Source: Sulfurimonas hydrogeniphila
GTDB lineage: Bacteria; Campylobacterota; Campylobacteria; Campylobacterales; Sulfurimonadaceae
NCBI RefSeq assembly: GCF_009068765.1
Contig: NZ_CP035534.1
Coordinates: forward strand, 744,001-808,000
DNA: 64,000 nt
Direction: 5' to 3'
In this document: piece by piece, positions 44,838-56,197 of the stretch
Layout: each line of letters starts with the position of its first letter
Position numbering within the stretch: the first letter of the stretch is position 1
Notes under the pieces: generated by a model
Databases searched by the model: none
Told to the model about the DNA's origin: nothing
The model's input: only the letters and a program-made list of their open reading frames with translations
Program-made: the position numbers and the translations under genes

Positions 44838-45239
44838 TTACCCCTTAGAGTCAAATAGAATTCCGCTGACCTCTTGCATTTTTGGAAGAAAATCATGTGC
44901 CTGTTCTGCCGGAAATCTTCGAATAACGGTATTTGTTTTTGTATCTATCGCCGCTACATAAAAGATGTCATTTTTGTCTACTCCAAATTTTATACTTGTA
45001 TTGAGCGGAGAAAGTGCATCATTGAGCTCCTTTACCAGATTTTCAACATCTTTTTGGGCGTTTGTATTTTTTGTATTGTCAGCTGCAGAATTTTGTGTTT
45101 CTTTAATAACATCAGCCTGCTTTGTTCTTGTCTGTGCTGTCTGCTGTACCTGCTGTGACTGATTTTGTGATCGTCCTTGAATTTCTGCCGAACCTACCTG
45201 TGACTGCTGCTGTCTTGCAACATTTGCAATGCCATCCAT
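44838..45239 (-). CDS. flaG: FlaG family flagellar protein
   Basis: The 133 residues have a glutamine-rich N-terminus (QQQSQVGSAEIQGRSQNQ). The FlaG domain follows, with VENLVKELNDALSPLNTSIKFGVD...YVAAIDTKTNTVIRRFPAEQ. FlaG influences flagellar filament length in Campylobacter and Pseudomonas. I use the ATG at 45239 with AAGGAG seven bases upstream. No other flagellar gene is adjacent in this window. Confidence 0.85.
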   Translation of the reverse strand: MDGIANVARQQQSQVGSAEIQGRSQNQSQQVQQTAQTRTKQADVIKETQNSAADNTKNTNAQKDVENLVKELNDALSPLNTSIKFGVDKNDIFYVAAIDTKTNTVIRRFPAEQAHDFLPKMQEVSGILFDSKG

Positions 45240-45342
45240 GACATACTCCTTTGCGAAAAGTGTAATTAGTAATGACAAAATCGACAATGCCGTGAATAAC
45301 TTTAGAAAATATTTTATTTTTTTGTGTTTATTCTAAAATATT

Positions 45343-45348
45343 TATGAT
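45343..45348 (+). promoter_or_regulatory. -10 element very close to the MFS start codon
   Basis: TATGAT predicts a start near 45355, only about six bases before the ATG, and no ribosome-binding sequence is present. A near-leaderless message is suggested. Confidence 0.4.
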
Positions 45349-45360
45349 AATCTTGCGTTT

Positions 45361-46566
45361 ATGAAAGAATATATAAAATTACTCAAAGAAGAAAAAGTAT
45401 TAAGACAGCTTTCGACAATTCAGCTGATTTCTTATTTTGGGGCCTGGTTTTCCAATGTAGCTATATATACTCTGCTCATTGAGTTACATGTATCCGCCTC
45501 TGTTGTCGGTTTTGTAGCAATGCTGAACTTTTTTGCCGGTGTTTTGCAGGCTCCGTTTTCGGGTCCTGTTATAGACAGGATGAATCCAAAAAAACTGATG
45601 CTGCTGCTTATCACGGTGGAAATAGTCGCTACTGTCTCTTTGATATTTGTGACACAGGTCTCGGACTTGTTACTTTTGTATGTATTGATATTTTTTAAAA
45701 TGGCGGCAGCTTCATTTTATTTTACGACAGAGATGTCGCTTTTGCCAAAAATCCTGCATGGGAGCAAGCTGCAGCGCGCTAATGAACTGCATTCTATTAT
45801 CTGGTCGTTTTCCTATACGCTGGGAATGGCGGTAAGCGGCTTTGTGGTTTATTGGTTTGGTATAAAAACGGCCTTTATGCTTGACGGATTGATGTTTTTT
45901 ATAGCTTTTTGGCTGCTCTTTTATACAGAAATTAAAATAGAAATACTGAAAGTCGAAGAAAATATTTTTAAAATGATGCAGGAGACTTTTGTTTATCTCA
46001 AAAGAACACCAAAAGCTCTCCATCTGATGCTTATCCACTCTTTTGTCGGTCTTACCGCTTTTGATGCCCTGGTGGCCTTGATGGTTGATGAGTATTATGC
46101 CTCTTTTATTGCGGCTTCACTGGCTCTTGGGCTACTGCATTCTGCCCGTGCCGTAGGTCTTGTCATCGGTCCGGTATATATCGGAAAATGGATTAACAAC
46201 ACAAGGCTTGTCTATGTATTTATAGCCCAGGGGACAGCTGTCTGGATATGGGCATTTGCAATGCATAATTTTTATCTTTCTTTGGCAGCGAGCGTGCTTG
46301 TCGGTTTCTTTACAACGACTTTATGGTCTTACAGTTATACACTTTTGCAAAAAAACATAGAAAAAAAATACTATGGACGGATTGTTGCCTATAATGACAT
46401 GCTGTTTTTGTCTTCGGCAGCTTTTACTTCGTATATGATTGGCTTTTTGGCAGCACATTCATTTTCTTTAGAGGCAATTACGGCTATAATTGGCAGCGGT
46501 TTTTTTGTAGGCGCGCTTTACTATAAATATGTACTCAAAAGTCAAAAAATAGAAGAGATTTCATGA
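45361..46566 (+). CDS. Major facilitator superfamily transporter
   Basis: The 401 residues have about twelve helices and the loop 2-3 motif region VIDRMNPKKLMLLLITVE. It resembles the MFS_3 (EntS-like) exporters, with QLISYFGAWFSNVAIYTLLIEL at the N-terminus. The substrate is unknown. The stop overlaps the start of the next small membrane gene (ATGA), beginning a four-gene set that ends with a MATE exporter. Confidence 0.87.
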   Translation: MKEYIKLLKEEKVLRQLSTIQLISYFGAWFSNVAIYTLLIELHVSASVVGFVAMLNFFAGVLQAPFSGPVIDRMNPKKLMLLLITVEIVATVSLIFVTQVSDLLLLYVLIFFKMAAASFYFTTEMSLLPKILHGSKLQRANELHSIIWSFSYTLGMAVSGFVVYWFGIKTAFMLDGLMFFIAFWLLFYTEIKIEILKVEENIFKMMQETFVYLKRTPKALHLMLIHSFVGLTAFDALVALMVDEYYASFIAASLALGLLHSARAVGLVIGPVYIGKWINNTRLVYVFIAQGTAVWIWAFAMHNFYLSLAASVLVGFFTTTLWSYSYTLLQKNIEKKYYGRIVAYNDMLFLSSAAFTSYMIGFLAAHSFSLEAITAIIGSGFFVGALYYKYVLKSQKIEEIS

Positions 46567-46811
46567 TGAGTTTTGCAATACTTGGCGGACTGCTGTTAAA
46601 CATTGGTGCCTATCTTACCTATAAAGGAAAGATTTATCAGGCAGTGATTGTCTATCTTTTTGCAGATATCTGCTGGATAATAATGGCAGTGCAAAAAGAG
46701 GATGTGATTGGTGCGGGTTTTATTGTAACAGGCACAATATTCGGATTTTTGGCATATTTGAAAATGAAAAACGGTGCAATGAAAAAAAGTTTAGACAAGG
46801 GAGAGGAATGA
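46563..46811 (+). CDS. Small three-helix membrane protein
   Basis: The 82 residues have three hydrophobic stretches (about 3-19, 24-43 and 49-66) and a lysine-rich tail. The start overlaps the MFS stop and the stop overlaps the next start, so translation is coupled on both sides. The family is not recognised. Confidence 0.72.
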   Translation: MMSFAILGGLLLNIGAYLTYKGKIYQAVIVYLFADICWIIMAVQKEDVIGAGFIVTGTIFGFLAYLKMKNGAMKKSLDKGEE

Positions 46812-47080
46812 TTTACAAATCAAAAGAGGGTGACATCAGTTTGGAGAATTTGACACGTCTGTATGGTGCGGTTGTCATTGATATGCAGGGTGAAATTGCC
46901 GAGATGAGTCTGGAATGGTTTGATCTGTACGGTGAGAAAGTCAAGTTGATACATTATGTGCTTGTGTTTGATTATACGCCGCCGGGTGAAAATGTCAGAG
47001 ATACAAAAGTTTTGGAATTTTCTACAAAAGAGGCACTGATAGAAACGATGCAAGAGGTAGCACAATTTTTTCAAAAATAA
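46808..47080 (+). CDS. Small soluble protein, unknown
   Basis: The 90 residues contain LTRLYGAVVIDMQGEIAEMSLEWFDLYGEKVKLI and LVFDYTPPGENVRDTK. GGGAGAGGA precedes the ATG, which overlaps the previous stop. It stands between two exporter genes. I know no function. Confidence 0.72.
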   Translation: MIYKSKEGDISLENLTRLYGAVVIDMQGEIAEMSLEWFDLYGEKVKLIHYVLVFDYTPPGENVRDTKVLEFSTKEALIETMQEVAQFFQK

Positions 47081-48393
47081 TTTCAAAAGATACCAAAAAA
47101 GTTCTCTCTCTGGCTTTTCCTGCAGCGCTCAAGCATCTTGTAGATATTTTGCAGGTGCTTATAGATATGCTGATGGTGGGAACGGTAAGTGTTGCCGCAC
47201 TTGCGGCTGTCGGTATGAGTATGCAGTTTATGATGATTATCAATGTGTTGATGACGCTGTATGTCATAGGCGGCAATGCGCTTATCTCGCGATTTATCGG
47301 GCAGGGCAGAAAAAACAGAGCTTCGGCACTTCTCTTTTCACTTGTTATTCTTGCCGTGATTTTGGCTTTTTTTGTAACGATTGGCGGCTATTTCGGCAGT
47401 ACGCATTTTTACAGCTGGATGGGTGCGACACCTGCAGTGGTAGAGCAGGGCAGTATCTATTTTAAAGTCTTATCACTCGGTATTGTCGTGATATTTTTGG
47501 ATAATCTGCTTTACAATGCCCTGAGTGCCGCAGGAGATACAAAAAGCTCTTTTTACATCAAACTCTCCTCTGCCGCTATGAATGCTTTTATGAACTACGT
47601 GCTGATATTCGGTCATTTCGGCTTTGAAGCAAGAGGTATTGAAGGTGCTGCCATTGCAACGGTCATCTCCTATATATTTAATGTTGTTGCCTACTATATA
47701 CTTATAAAAAAGATGAATTCGAGTCTTGATTTTGTGCCGATTATTCGCACGCAGGATATAAAAAGAGTCCTGAAAGTCGGTTGGAGTGCAGCACTTGACC
47801 GTGGTATATCGAGTATGAGTTTTTTGGTTTTTGTCTCCATCATCACTGCTTACGGAACGGCAGAACTTGCAGGCTATCAGGTCGGACTCCGTGTTGAGGG
47901 CATTGCCTTTATGCCCGGTTTTGGTTTTGCCATCGCCGCAATGGCGCTGGTAGGGCAAAATATAGGGAAAAAAGATTTTGACAAAGCCTATAATATGGGA
48001 ATAATTTCCGGAAGAATTGCTTACGTGTTTATGGGAAGTGTCGGGTTGATTATGATACTCTTTCCGGAGTTTCTTGTGAGTTTTTTTACAAAAGACGCTC
48101 TGACGATTGTAGTTGCCTCAAAGTACCTTATACTGGTAGGTTTGGCGCAGATTCCACTTGCAATTATGTTTGTCTATTCTGCAGCACTTCGAGGAGCCGG
48201 TGCCACAAAAACCACCCTGAAAGTCAATGTCTCTTCTTTGTGGCTTTTCCGTGTGATTCCTTCGTATACAGCCTATCATATGGGCTATGGAGTTGTTGTG
48301 ATTTTTGCAATTATGAATATAGAAACTTTGATAAAAGGCATTATCTATTGGTATCTGTACTCGAAAAGAGAGTGGCTCTATACCAAAGTATAA
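47080..48393 (+). CDS. MATE-family multidrug/Na+ antiporter, start codon unclear
   Basis: Twelve helices, with the family opening VLSLAFPAALKHLVDILQVL, IDMLMVGTVSVAALAAVGMS and the paired second-half segment GWSAALDRGISSM. The first canonical start in frame is TTG at 47149, which would cut helix 1 in half. The frame stays open and family-like back to the upstream stop but contains no ATG, GTG or TTG. I therefore extend it to the ATT at 47080-47082, which overlaps the preceding TAA. ATT is rare as a start, so translation by re-initiation is inference. From 47149 the protein is 414 residues. Confidence 0.8.
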   Translation: MSKDTKKVLSLAFPAALKHLVDILQVLIDMLMVGTVSVAALAAVGMSMQFMMIINVLMTLYVIGGNALISRFIGQGRKNRASALLFSLVILAVILAFFVTIGGYFGSTHFYSWMGATPAVVEQGSIYFKVLSLGIVVIFLDNLLYNALSAAGDTKSSFYIKLSSAAMNAFMNYVLIFGHFGFEARGIEGAAIATVISYIFNVVAYYILIKKMNSSLDFVPIIRTQDIKRVLKVGWSAALDRGISSMSFLVFVSIITAYGTAELAGYQVGLRVEGIAFMPGFGFAIAAMALVGQNIGKKDFDKAYNMGIISGRIAYVFMGSVGLIMILFPEFLVSFFTKDALTIVVASKYLILVGLAQIPLAIMFVYSAALRGAGATKTTLKVNVSSLWLFRVIPSYTAYHMGYGVVVIFAIMNIETLIKGIIYWYLYSKREWLYTKV

Positions 48394-48467
48394 ATTTATT
48401 TGGGATGTGTTGTTTATAACTATTTCACCAGAGGGAGCTTCAATGCCATAAAGTTTAGCGGCTTTTT

Positions 48468-48491
48468 CGGAACCCGTACTGCAGTGCGGGC
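48468..48491. repeat. REP-like palindromic repeat, copy 1
   Basis: The core CCCGTACTGCAGTGCGGG is an almost perfect palindrome (one G-T pair) flanked by CGGAA. It is 23 of 24 bases identical to the copy at 48601. It is much more GC-rich than its surroundings. Confidence 0.7.
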
Positions 48492-48600
48492 CGAGAGTGG
48501 CAGGAAAGTAGCAACAGTCGGCACTACAGAACAAATTTAGTTTTTCTCACAAGTTATGCTTTAGTGCTAGAAGTACTGATTCCGGGGAGTTGCTATATTC

Positions 48601-48624
48601 CGGAACCCGTACTTCAGTGCGGGC
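48601..48624. repeat. REP-like palindromic repeat, copy 2
   Basis: The same element as at 48468 in the same orientation, with T in place of G at the palindrome centre (CCCGTACTTCAGTGCGGG). Confidence 0.7.
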
Positions 48625-48709
48625 TTTGCGTTTTTAAAACCTAACGTCTAGGTTAAAACCCAGATTCCAAAAAAATATCAATTTTTTTTCTTAACTTAAT
48701 GGCAATACA

Positions 48710-49744
48710 TTAGTTTTGATGGTTCCCAACAGTATTTGGAATTGTGTTTCCGCTGGCTTGCATGCTGAGTGCCTGGGGGTATTTTTTGTAATGTGTACGT
48801 ACTGTTTTGGCGAGTTTTTCTTTGGTGCGTGTGTCGATGACTCCGTTGTCGGCTATGGTGTCTGCAATGTTTTGTACCAGTTCATCCTGGGGTTTTTGCA
48901 TTTTGCTTTTCCAAGAAAGTAAAAGTGCTTTGTTTACATGTAAAGGCAAGGAGCCCATAATGCCGATATCGTTTTGGTTATGAATGAGCAGTCCTGAGGT
49001 TGTGCCTCTGTCAAGTGTCAAAACCTGGAAAAGATAGAGTGTGTGGTAGTCAAGCTGCTGTTGGAGTGCCTCTTTTGAGATTTCTGTTCTTGTCTGCAAA
49101 GCATTTGTTATAATGTGGATGTAGGTGTCTATAATGCCCTCTCCAAAGTTTTTTGCAAAATCGGCGTCGGCTTGTTTGTTGTCTGTTTTGTAGTTTTCAA
49201 GGTAAAAATGAGAGATGCCGCGTGTACGCTGCAGGGCGGGAATTGTAAAATATTTGTCGCCCTGTTCTGCGCCTGTTGTATAGTTTTTGCTTCCTAGGTT
49301 TTGCATGGCTTTGTCAAATGCAGTTTTATCTTCTTCATAGGCAACAGCAGGATTCAAATCAGCCATAATTCGCCAATAGGAGGGTGCATTACGCAATTCT
49401 GTCAGACTGATGTGAATATGCACAGAGGGAACATGCGGATTGGCAGGATGGATAATGGTTGAAATGGCGGTGGCACTTTTGAGGTTTTTTTCAGGTTTGT
49501 CATCATAATGTACCTGTGAGACATTCACGCTTGCGGTATTGAACAGTTTTTTGTCTCTTGCTTCAAATCTGTTTCCGCCCCCGTGAAGTCCGGCATCTCT
49601 GAGCCAGGTAACTTCTTTGAACTTTTTATCGGCTCCAAAATTTTTTGAAAGAGTATCGAGTTTGTCAACAAATCTTTTTTGTAAAGCAGTGACGAGTGTG
49701 TATGCTTGCTGTGCTTCTTTTGAGTCTGCTAAAATCAGTGTCAT
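48710..49744 (-). CDS. hemF: Oxygen-dependent coproporphyrinogen III oxidase HemF
   Basis: Converts coproporphyrinogen III to protoporphyrinogen IX in heme synthesis. The 344 residues contain GLHGGGNRFEARDKKLFNTASVNVSQVHY, NPHVPSVHIHISLTELR (the substrate and metal region) and YLFQVLTLDRGTTSGLLIHNQND near the C-terminus. The last 25 residues (QASGNTIPNTVGNHQN) look unstructured. The aerobic enzyme in a denitrifier suggests growth at low oxygen as well. Confidence 0.85.
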   Translation of the reverse strand: MTLILADSKEAQQAYTLVTALQKRFVDKLDTLSKNFGADKKFKEVTWLRDAGLHGGGNRFEARDKKLFNTASVNVSQVHYDDKPEKNLKSATAISTIIHPANPHVPSVHIHISLTELRNAPSYWRIMADLNPAVAYEEDKTAFDKAMQNLGSKNYTTGAEQGDKYFTIPALQRTRGISHFYLENYKTDNKQADADFAKNFGEGIIDTYIHIITNALQTRTEISKEALQQQLDYHTLYLFQVLTLDRGTTSGLLIHNQNDIGIMGSLPLHVNKALLLSWKSKMQKPQDELVQNIADTIADNGVIDTRTKEKLAKTVRTHYKKYPQALSMQASGNTIPNTVGNHQN

Positions 49745-49814
49745 ATTTATTATCCATAATTTTTTCCTAATTTTAGCAGGTTAAGACTAAATAAAAGTCT
49801 ACAGAGCAAAATAT

Positions 49815-50060
49815 TTACCTTCTTCCTCCGCCTTTTCCGTGAGAACCCTGGTACATATTTTGAGAACCTGAACCGCTTCCCTGATTTTGGGAACCATTTT
49901 TATATTGGTACTTGTTTTGTTTTTTTTCTCCTGAACCGCTTCCGTTGTATTGTTGTGTTCTTTCTTGCATCTGTTGCATTTGTGCCTCATGTTGGGCAAA
50001 ACTTTCATCTGCATAACTTATGCCTGCTAATAATAGTGACAGAATGAGTATCTTTTTCAT
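49815..50060 (-). CDS. Secreted Gly/Ser/Gln-rich small protein
   Basis: The 81 residues have a signal peptide (MKKILILSLLLAGISYA), a short helical part (AQHEAQMQQMQERTQQ) and a low-complexity tail with repeated GSGSG blocks, ending GKGGGRR. GGAG lies six bases before the ATG at 50060, so I exclude the 27 upstream codons. No family recognised. The tail is likely disordered. Confidence 0.65.
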   Translation of the reverse strand: MKKILILSLLLAGISYADESFAQHEAQMQQMQERTQQYNGSGSGEKKQNKYQYKNGSQNQGSGSGSQNMYQGSHGKGGGRR

Positions 50061-50147
50061 CTTACGCTCCTTATGTTTTATAGGAGGAGTATAACAGTTT
50101 TGTATTAGCGGATTGTTAGCGGTTAGATGTTTTTTTAGCAAGTTTAA

Positions 50148-52827
<2,680 letters not shown>

Positions 52828-52861
52828 TGCTGGGAGAGAAGAAAAAAATGAAGGTGCAAAT

Positions 52862-53683
52862 ATGAGAAAAAGCACATCAATCGCCATAGGCGGATTTGAC
52901 GGAATGCACATCGGGCATCAGGCACTTTTTCGTGAGCTTGATGACAACGGTACTATTGTTGTGATTGAGACAGGATATGCCAACCTGACACCTGACGGAT
53001 TTAGACAACGCTATACAAAGCATCGTATTGTCTATCTGAAGCTGGATGATATACGGCATTTGGACGGAGAGGGTTTTGTTGCTTTTTTACAAAAAAAGTT
53101 TCCGAAATTAAAAAAAATAGTTGTGGGATATGATTTTCATTTTGGCAAAGACAGAAAATATTCCTATGAAGATTTAAAACAATTATTTAAAGGAGATGTA
53201 GTTGTGGTAGACGAGGTCAAACATAACAACGACTCGGTACATTCGCATAAAATAAGGGCAAAACTCCAAATAGGCGACATAAAAGGTGCCAATGATTTTC
53301 TCGGACACAACTATATGATTACCGGTATAAGAGTTGACGGACAGGGTCTGGGCTCCCGGGAACTTGTTCCGACAATCAACCTGAGAGTGAAGGGTTTTTT
53401 ACTGCCAAAGGAGGGAGTGTACGCAACGTTTACTCGCATTGACGATGAAGAACATTTTCATCCATCGGTAAGTTTTATAGGACACCGTATAACAACGGAC
53501 GGCAGTTTTGCGGTAGAGACACACATACTTGACGGTGTGGTTACATGTAAAGAAAAAGCTGAAATAAGTTTTGTTGATTTTATACGAAACAATGAGAAGT
53601 TTGACTCTTTAAATAACTTAAAAGAGGCAATTAAAAAAGATATAACGATTGCAAATCGGATGCTAAAAAGATTGGAATTGTAA
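52862..53683 (+). CDS. ribF: Bifunctional riboflavin kinase/FAD synthetase
   Basis: Makes FMN and FAD from riboflavin. The 273 residues begin with the nucleotidyltransferase motif AIGGFDGMHIGHQALF. They contain VVGYDFHFGKDRKYSYEDL and end with a riboflavin-kinase domain (GQGLGSRELVPTINLRVKG, PKEGVYATF). AAGGTG precedes the ATG. It closes the ligA-tlyA-ribF set. Confidence 0.9.
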   Translation: MRKSTSIAIGGFDGMHIGHQALFRELDDNGTIVVIETGYANLTPDGFRQRYTKHRIVYLKLDDIRHLDGEGFVAFLQKKFPKLKKIVVGYDFHFGKDRKYSYEDLKQLFKGDVVVVDEVKHNNDSVHSHKIRAKLQIGDIKGANDFLGHNYMITGIRVDGQGLGSRELVPTINLRVKGFLLPKEGVYATFTRIDDEEHFHPSVSFIGHRITTDGSFAVETHILDGVVTCKEKAEISFVDFIRNNEKFDSLNNLKEAIKKDITIANRMLKRLEL

Positions 53684-53696
53684 GTATCAGTTTTAT

Positions 53697-53717
53697 TGTA
53701 ACTTTTATACTGTTACA
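53697..53717. terminator. Weak hairpin between convergent ribF and cytidylyltransferase genes
   Basis: TGTAAC and GTTACA form a 6-bp stem around a 9-base AT-rich loop, overlapping the stop of the leftward gene. Possible weak bidirectional terminator. Confidence 0.35.
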
Positions 53718-54153
53718 GGATATGTGCCATATATTTTCCCTTGTGTAGTTGGGCAATAACATTTTGCTTGATTTTTGTAGAAGAAGTCTGTGGATTATAA
53801 CTGACCTGTACTATTTTTCTGTCTTTTGATTTGAGGTAATCTTCTACTGCTATATTATGCGGTTGATCGCCCCAGTCTTCTCCAATGACAAAAATATCTG
53901 CATTTACTGCTTCACAGGCTGTGACATATTCAAGTTCGTGGTATGCTCTTACATCATCAACACATTTGAGTGCTTTGAGCATCTCCATACGTTGGGCCAA
54001 AGGAACCACAGGAACATTTGGTTTGTAAGAGTTGACAACCTGATCAGATGCAACACCGACTACAAGTGTATTCCCCAGTGTTTTACAGTATTCTAATAAG
54101 GCCAGATGCCCCACATGTAATAAATCAAAAGTTCCGACAGTATATATAATCAT
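53713..54153 (-). CDS. Glycerol-3-phosphate-cytidylyltransferase-like nucleotidyltransferase
   Basis: The 146 residues start MIIYTVGTFDLLHVGHLALL, the HxGH motif of the cytidylyltransferase family, and end with SSTKIKQNV, matching the usual ISTTKI region. VPLAQRMEMLKALKCVDDV is present. Length and motifs fit TagD-like enzymes making CDP-activated polyols for surface glycans. The substrate is not deducible. I use the ATG at 54153 with AGGA upstream. Confidence 0.82.
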   Translation of the reverse strand: MIIYTVGTFDLLHVGHLALLEYCKTLGNTLVVGVASDQVVNSYKPNVPVVPLAQRMEMLKALKCVDDVRAYHELEYVTACEAVNADIFVIGEDWGDQPHNIAVEDYLKSKDRKIVQVSYNPQTSSTKIKQNVIAQLHKGKYMAHIL

Positions 54154-54193
54154 TATTTTGTTTCCTTTTGTAATATAATTAAGATATTTTAGA

Positions 54194-54199
54194 TATAAT
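54194..54199 (+). promoter_or_regulatory. -10 element of the phosphatidyltransferase gene
   Basis: TATAAT predicting a start near 54206, 43 bases upstream of the ATG at 54249. Confidence 0.45.
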
Positions 54200-54248
54200 A
54201 CCATAAATATATTTAATATTCAGTAAAAATTTGATAAGGATTCAATTT

Positions 54249-54878
54249 ATGACCAAACAACCAACGATTCTCTCTTATGTGAGAGATATTCCCAACCTTT
54301 TATCGCTTTCAGGATTAGCCTGTACACTTTTAGCCATCTATTTTAGTATCACCGGTATTTATTATGCGGCTATGATTGGTATGGTTTGGGCTGTTGCATT
54401 TGACTGGGCGGATGGTTTGGTAGCCAGAAGGCTTAAAGGAAGAACTTCTACAGATGCGAAATTCGGAGGGCAGTTGGATGTTTTGATAGACATTGTAAGC
54501 TACGGTGTGACGCCTGCTGTATTGCTTTTGAGTTATGGACATTTTGAGCCTGTATACCTTATAGGCGCATTTATAATGATAAGTGCGGCTGCTGTGCGAC
54601 TCAGTTATTTCAGTACATACGGACTTGCCGGAGGAACAAAATATACAGGACTTGCATTGGATAACAACAGTCTTATTTTGGTTTTCATTTTTTTGTTTGA
54701 AGGTTTTTTTACGCATGAAGTCTTTTCTGCCGTTTTATATATAAGCGGGGTAACTCTTGCGATACTGAATGTGTCAGAAATTAAAACACCAAAACTTTCC
54801 GGAAATCCGAGGAATGTCTATCTGCTAGGTATGTATACGCTTGGAATATCAGCTGTATACGGATTTTTTCTGAGATAA
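54249..54878 (+). CDS. CDP-alcohol phosphatidyltransferase (PssA-like)
   Basis: Phospholipid-synthesis membrane enzyme. The 209 residues hold the family signature DWADGLVARRLKGRTS...GGQLDVLIDIVSYG, with the expected DG-x2-AR and trailing aspartates, and about six helices. VSYGVTPAVL after the motif is typical of phosphatidylserine synthases. The ATG at 54249 has AAGGA nine bases upstream. The TTG at 54231 overlaps that site and is rejected. Confidence 0.82.
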   Translation: MTKQPTILSYVRDIPNLLSLSGLACTLLAIYFSITGIYYAAMIGMVWAVAFDWADGLVARRLKGRTSTDAKFGGQLDVLIDIVSYGVTPAVLLLSYGHFEPVYLIGAFIMISAAAVRLSYFSTYGLAGGTKYTGLALDNNSLILVFIFLFEGFFTHEVFSAVLYISGVTLAILNVSEIKTPKLSGNPRNVYLLGMYTLGISAVYGFFLR

Positions 54879-54924
54879 GCAAGTACAGAATATGCCAAAA
54901 TTATAAAAACAAACAGGAAAATCA

Positions 54925-56193
54925 ATGAAGATAACACCAAATGTAGTGGTGGAAAATGAAAATACCGCTTACAAAATTACTCTTAAAAATACGAGTAATA
55001 TTGAATCTGTAGAAGTCCTCTCACGAGGGGATTATTATCATAAAGACAAGATAGACTATACTGTACAAAACAATCATATTGTATTTGCATACACCATGAA
55101 CTATCTTGGAGAGTTTATTGTAAAAGTCAATTTTACCTATAAAGAGTCTAAGTCCGTTTGTCTTTACTGCGTTGACAAAGAGATGATACAGTTAAGACCT
55201 TTCAAGGGTGATTTGCATATGCATTCTGTGTATTCTGATGGTAAAACAACACCTTTTGCAATGGCTTTGGCCTCTTTGCAGGCAGGGATGGATTTTGTGA
55301 GCATTACTGACCATGACAGCTACGAAGGCTCTCTTGAGGCGATAGAAAAAGTACAACAGAACAATATAGACATTTTGGTACTGCCCGGTGAGGAAGTGAG
55401 TGTCGGCGGGAAAAAAGATATGTCGATTGCCCAGGGAAACGGACATATATTATCTGTCAATGCAGACAAATCTATCCAAAAGCAGAGAGAAAAGAGCGAA
55501 ATATACGAAAAAGAGCTTCAGGATATTGTCAAAAGACTGCAAAAAGAAGATATAGATACAAAAATTGATCTTTTTCATTATGCAAAAAACATTTGGGTTA
55601 TCGAAAAAATAAAAGAGGCACAGGGTGTATCCATCCTGGCGCATCCAAACTGGGTATACAGAGACGGAAAGTACCATCTTCATCAGGCTTTTTACAAAGA
55701 GATGCTTAAAAGTTCGCATCTTGACGGTGTTGAAGTTTTTGGAGAGGAAAAAATCAAAGAGTATAACAACATGACACACCTGACTGCGCTTCAAATAAGA
55801 AACAAACACAAGTATCTGGCACCGTTTGCCAATTCGGATGCGCATGACAGCGATCATGAAGTGGGAGAGCGTTTTAGCATTGTATTTGCAAAAGAAAGGT
55901 CTGCTGAAAATATTACTCATGCAATCAAAAAAGGGCTTAGCTGTGCTGTTTATAAAAGAGAAAACAATGAACATCAGTTCATAGGAAAAGATGAACTGGC
56001 ACAGTATGTTTATTTTTTAATCAAAGAGTATTATCCAAAGCATAACAGTTTAAAAAGCAGATTGGCAAAACTTTATATGGACCAATTGATAAATGGGACA
56101 AGTTTTCAAAAAAAAATTGATGCGGTACAGTTGAAATTAAAAAATCATGCAAATGCATTTTTTTTAGATACAATTAGCATAAAAAAGAAGTAG
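54925..56193 (+). CDS. PHP-domain metal-dependent phosphoesterase
   Basis: The 422 residues have a beta-rich N-terminal domain of about 90 residues, then a PHP domain with metal-binding motifs FKGDLHMHSVYSDGKTTP, ITDHDSYEG, LPGEEVS, ILAHPNW and FANSDAHDSDHE. The build resembles CehA/McbA-type phosphoesterases. The substrate is unknown. AGGA precedes the ATG. truD follows after four bases. Confidence 0.85.
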   Translation: MKITPNVVVENENTAYKITLKNTSNIESVEVLSRGDYYHKDKIDYTVQNNHIVFAYTMNYLGEFIVKVNFTYKESKSVCLYCVDKEMIQLRPFKGDLHMHSVYSDGKTTPFAMALASLQAGMDFVSITDHDSYEGSLEAIEKVQQNNIDILVLPGEEVSVGGKKDMSIAQGNGHILSVNADKSIQKQREKSEIYEKELQDIVKRLQKEDIDTKIDLFHYAKNIWVIEKIKEAQGVSILAHPNWVYRDGKYHLHQAFYKEMLKSSHLDGVEVFGEEKIKEYNNMTHLTALQIRNKHKYLAPFANSDAHDSDHEVGERFSIVFAKERSAENITHAIKKGLSCAVYKRENNEHQFIGKDELAQYVYFLIKEYYPKHNSLKSRLAKLYMDQLINGTSFQKKIDAVQLKLKNHANAFFLDTISIKKK

Positions 56194-56197
56194 ACAT

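Larger units (their letters stand above)
48394..48709. other. 316-base gene-free region with REP-like repeats
   Basis: No convincing gene on either strand. It holds two copies of a 24-base GC-rich repeat. An inverted repeat, AACCTA-ACGTC-TAGGTT, lies at about 48639-48655, and an A/T-rich tail precedes hemF. MATE and hemF converge here, so it may also act as a bidirectional terminator. Confidence 0.5.

Noticed and set aside
47473-47958. A 161-codon open frame antisense to the MATE gene, and similar long antisense frames elsewhere
   Set aside because: All lie inside well-supported genes and show no family-like motif or start signal.
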